From NCBI RefSeq assembly GCF_026262505.1, contig NC_067204.1, positions 22,909,300 through 22,973,299 of the forward strand: a DNA stretch of 64,000 bases, read 5' to 3'. This DNA is from Trichomonas vaginalis G3. Lineage: Eukaryota > Parabasalia > Trichomonadida > Trichomonadidae. Positions 61,886 through 64,000 of the stretch are shown here, one piece after another. A program made the position numbers and the translations under genes. Numbering within the stretch: position 1 is the first letter of the stretch; the number at the start of each line of letters is the position of its first letter. The notes under the pieces were generated by a model. It did no database searches, was not told the DNA's origin, and saw only the letters and a list, made by a program, of their open reading frames with translations.

Positions 61886-63184
61886 ATGTCGAAAGAAACA
61901 GCGTCTATGAGAGAAATACAACACAACCGACAACTCATTGTACAAGCTCTAAATAAGAACACAACAAACTTTTCAAACTATTCTAAGATATCTGAGTCAT
62001 TGAAAGAAGGAAACTTAAAACTGACATTAAACCCAATGACAGACGAGTTTCTATTTCAAGACAGTAAGAACCATACTGTTTGTATAAATCCAACAAAAAG
62101 AACTTTAAACGAGAAACCTATAGATGAACTTCTTTTGAAAGCAGATATTGACAACAAAGCTGACAAAGAGTATGTTGACGATGAGTTAGCACGTGTGGCT
62201 AGTGCGTTAGTGAAGAAGGCAGATAAGGAATATGTGAATGAAAAAGATGAAAAAATTATAGAAAGGGTTGAATGGTACCATGAACGGACAACAAAGATTT
62301 TAAAAGGTAAAGCCGATACAGGGTGGGTTTCAGGATGTTTAGACCTTAAAGCGGATAAGAACCATACACATACCATTGCAAATATTACAAACTTACAAGA
62401 AACCTTAAACAGGAAAAGTGACGTTGGACATACACATACCATTGCAAATATTACAAACTTACAAGAAACCTTAAACAGGAAAAGTGACGTTGGACATACA
62501 CATAGCTTCTTCGCAACTGTTGGTATAGAAAATATTGAAGGAACGGTTGAAGAAACTGGTGGGGATGTATTAAATTGGAAACCTCCTAACTTTCCACAAG
62601 GTTTAACATCGGAGGATGACATAACAACGATGAAAGACATTAAATGTAGAAATGTCTATGTCATGGAGGATGAAAACAAAGTTAAATTCACTGCTCAAGA
62701 TTTATATGATAAGAAAGCTGACAAAACAGAGCTTCAAACGTTAAAGACAGAAATACTTCAAACAGTATATCCTATAGGTTCTATTTACACGTCAATGAAC
62801 TCTACCAGACCAGAAGTAGTACTTGGTTTTGGAACTTGGACTCAAATATTCGAAAGTTTTTTGTATTGTGCACACACTCCAAAGAAAACAGGTGGAAGTA
62901 AAACGATATCTGTCGACAACTTGCCACCACATAGTCATTCTGGTACAACAAACTTTTCTGGCGACCATAGCCACTCATTACGAGACCATCCATTATACAA
63001 CTCAGAATATGAAGCTGGCTATGACGTTTTATCTCCAGATTATAACCATTCAGCAAAAAAGACTTTTCGACAAACTGAACCAGGAGGAAACCACCAACAT
63101 ACTTTTACAACAACATCTACAGGACTAGGTAAAAAATACATGCCACCTTACATGACAGTTTGTGCATGGTATAGAATTGCTTAG
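61886..63184 (+). CDS. Maverick part: fibre protein with phage tail-collar-like tip
   Basis: A 432-residue protein with a coiled-coil-like stalk (about residues 1-150; KADKEYVDDELARVASALVK), then a 22-residue unit (HTHTIANITNLQETLNRKSD) present twice in full and once in part. The C-terminal ~150 residues resemble phage tail-collar and fibre tips (YPIGSIYTSMNSTRPEVVLG, FGTWTQI, DNLPPHSHSG, MPPYMTVCAWYRI). Such tips are receptor-binding parts in phages, and similar genes occur in Mavericks of trichomonads. The His-rich HSH/HTH motifs may bind metal. The frame is open to its end and overlaps the end of the convergent integrase gene by four bases. Confidence 0.8.
   Translation: MSKETASMREIQHNRQLIVQALNKNTTNFSNYSKISESLKEGNLKLTLNPMTDEFLFQDSKNHTVCINPTKRTLNEKPIDELLLKADIDNKADKEYVDDELARVASALVKKADKEYVNEKDEKIIERVEWYHERTTKILKGKADTGWVSGCLDLKADKNHTHTIANITNLQETLNRKSDVGHTHTIANITNLQETLNRKSDVGHTHSFFATVGIENIEGTVEETGGDVLNWKPPNFPQGLTSEDDITTMKDIKCRNVYVMEDENKVKFTAQDLYDKKADKTELQTLKTEILQTVYPIGSIYTSMNSTRPEVVLGFGTWTQIFESFLYCAHTPKKTGGSKTISVDNLPPHSHSGTTNFSGDHSHSLRDHPLYNSEYEAGYDVLSPDYNHSAKKTFRQTEPGGNHQHTFTTTSTGLGKKYMPPYMTVCAWYRIA
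62363..62500 (+). repeat. 66-bp tandem repeat in the fibre gene
   Basis: Two copies of a 66-base unit starting CATACACATACCATTGCAAA are identical or nearly so, followed by the beginning of a third. The near identity suggests recent expansion, a common way of changing fibre length. Confidence 0.85.
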
Positions 63185-64000
63185 TCGTCATGTTCCACTT
63201 CTTTAGCATATTCGTCAGGAGTTGTCTTATATTTGTTAGGAACTGTCTTTGAAAGTATACCACCTTGAACTTTGACAAGTTTGAAACGAGGTCTGACAAT
63301 AGTAGTTTTATCTTCTGCTTGCAGTCTGTACATTTTGCCATGTTTGCCTAAAACTTCATAATATTCTCTTGTATACTTTCTTCTATTTTTACGAACACGA
63401 ATGTGAGTACCTGTCGAGTTCCCATTGTTGTCATAGTCAATAGTATTTTCATATGGGTCGCGTTTAGGTATTTCTATTTTTACTTTGTCACCTTTCTTAA
63501 GTTTGAAGCCCGGCATTCTTTCTTGTTTGTCTCTTTTGACTAAACTATTAAATATATAGTCTTTCTCTAAGTCAGGGTTGTTTTTCATTTCTTCGGGGGA
63601 GTGGTTTCCCAAACCTTTTTGTTTACGGCTATTGTAAATATTTAAAACTTGTCTCATCTTTGCCATGGAGAAGTGTCTATACTTGTCGTCATATGACATT
63701 TCATTTGCTTCACCACCTTGTGGTTGGTTTAAGTCTCTTAAGATTTTTATACAACTGTCAATGACACCAAGAGCAGAATGGTTTTGGTCGACAATGAAAT
63801 ATTGGTTTACATTTTTTGAACGCAGATAGTTTTTAATATCGTCTGATTTGAAAGAACTTTCACAGTCAGATGTCAGTTTTGTTGGATGGTATTTGTCAAC
63901 GAATATTGTCAAAGCAGTTTTCACATCTAAAATATTTTTGGACTGCAATGGTATGGCTTCACAGTATCTTGTGTTTTGACCGACAAATATTAGCCAGTAT
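63181..64000 (-). CDS. Maverick part: retroviral-type integrase (partial)
   Basis: The frame is open to the right edge, so the N-terminal part lies outside. It shows the end of the rve catalytic core (FVGQNTRYCEAIPLQSKN, LTSDCESSF, NVNQYFIVDQNHSALGVIDS) followed by a basic C-terminal region containing KLKKGDKVKIEIPKRD and a chromo-like or SH3-like fold with YYEVLGKHGKMYRL. This is the c-integrase found in Maverick/Polinton elements. Its gene overlaps the 3' end of the fibre gene tail to tail. Confidence 0.88.
   Translation of the reverse strand, partial: YWLIFVGQNTRYCEAIPLQSKNILDVKTALTIFVDKYHPTKLTSDCESSFKSDDIKNYLRSKNVNQYFIVDQNHSALGVIDSCIKILRDLNQPQGGEANEMSYDDKYRHFSMAKMRQVLNIYNSRKQKGLGNHSPEEMKNNPDLEKDYIFNSLVKRDKQERMPGFKLKKGDKVKIEIPKRDPYENTIDYDNNGNSTGTHIRVRKNRRKYTREYYEVLGKHGKMYRLQAEDKTTIVRPRFKLVKVQGGILSKTVPNKYKTTPDEYAKEVEHDD

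Larger units (their letters stand above)
59141..64000. mobile_element. Maverick/Polinton-type element, one end, runs past the window
   Basis: The segment contains a D12-class DNA adenine methyltransferase part, several small unknown genes, a phage-collar-like fibre gene and a retroviral-type integrase, a combination typical of trichomonad Mavericks (Polintons). The left border is placed at the sequence following the A tract. Its first 300 bases hold a small hairpin (GGGGCT/AGCCCC around GGCAC/GTGCC), an imperfect inverted repeat (about 59,298-59,350) and a 16-base direct repeat (TCAAGACTTCTTCGTA at about 59,262 and 59,357), as expected for terminal sequence. The rest, including any capsid, ATPase and polymerase parts and the other end, lies beyond the window. 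Most genes are open, so the copy seems fairly young. In the visible part it looks broken, with about one break. Confidence 0.85.

Noticed and set aside
1-64000. tRNA, rRNA and spliceosomal RNA genes
   Set aside because: I looked for conserved tRNA boxes, rRNA core words and trichomonad intron signals and found none convincing; a covariance-model scan could still reveal diverged ncRNAs.

Overview
The window looks like nuclear DNA of a parasitic trichomonad (Parabasalia), most likely Tritrichomonas or a close relative. It is very AT-rich, the genes have no visible introns, and non-coding stretches are short around housekeeping genes. It also carries family genes expanded in these protists: DUF3447-ankyrin proteins, a BspA-like leucine-rich-repeat protein, discoidin-like proteins and a Maverick/Polinton element. 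The genus is inferred from family content and composition, not from a marker gene.

Layout. 1-2.7 kb: a broken DUF3447-ankyrin gene and an intact ankyrin gene. 3.1-5.5 kb: three Cys-rich discoidin-like paralogs, two of which form a 357-bp-arm inverted repeat. 5.8-6.2 kb: a decayed acidic-repeat gene. 6.3-13 kb: three minus-strand genes, a PHD/SET-like chromatin protein, a CEP164-like basal-body protein and a CCDC113-like axonemal coiled-coil protein. 13-28.6 kb: an accessory region with two related DUF3447-ankyrin genes, a 4.7-kb Mutator-like element with 0.9-kb inverted ends and an 8-bp target duplication, a 1.3-kb hAT-like element carrying a minisatellite, a 143-bp inverted-repeat element, and a 0.4-kb dispersed repeat present twice. 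29-32.4 kb: raptor (TORC1). 32.8-35.9 kb: a segmental duplicate of the 13.9-16.8 kb ankyrin locus. 36-57.4 kb: housekeeping and signalling genes: IMP4, eIF2 gamma, a DOCK-family GEF, a DASS/SLC13 anion transporter, a Rab GTPase, a small unknown membrane protein and a BEACH-WD40 protein. A second hAT-like element (38,965-40,012) and a foldback-like element lie between them. 57.4-58.8 kb: a 127-bp MITE and a BspA-like protein. 59.1-64 kb: one end of a Maverick/Polinton-type element, continuing past the window edge.

Functional themes. CEP164-like and CCDC113-like proteins point to the flagellar apparatus. Raptor, the DOCK GEF, Rab and BEACH proteins serve growth signalling, the cytoskeleton and membrane traffic. 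IMP4 and eIF2 gamma serve ribosome assembly and translation initiation. The accessory region shows repeated duplication of ankyrin genes amid non-autonomous DNA transposons. The most notable observations are the chimeric inverted discoidin pair, the precisely bounded MULE and hAT-like insertions, the degenerate PHD-SET protein, a Rab lacking the catalytic glutamine, and the Maverick end with a phage-collar-like fibre.
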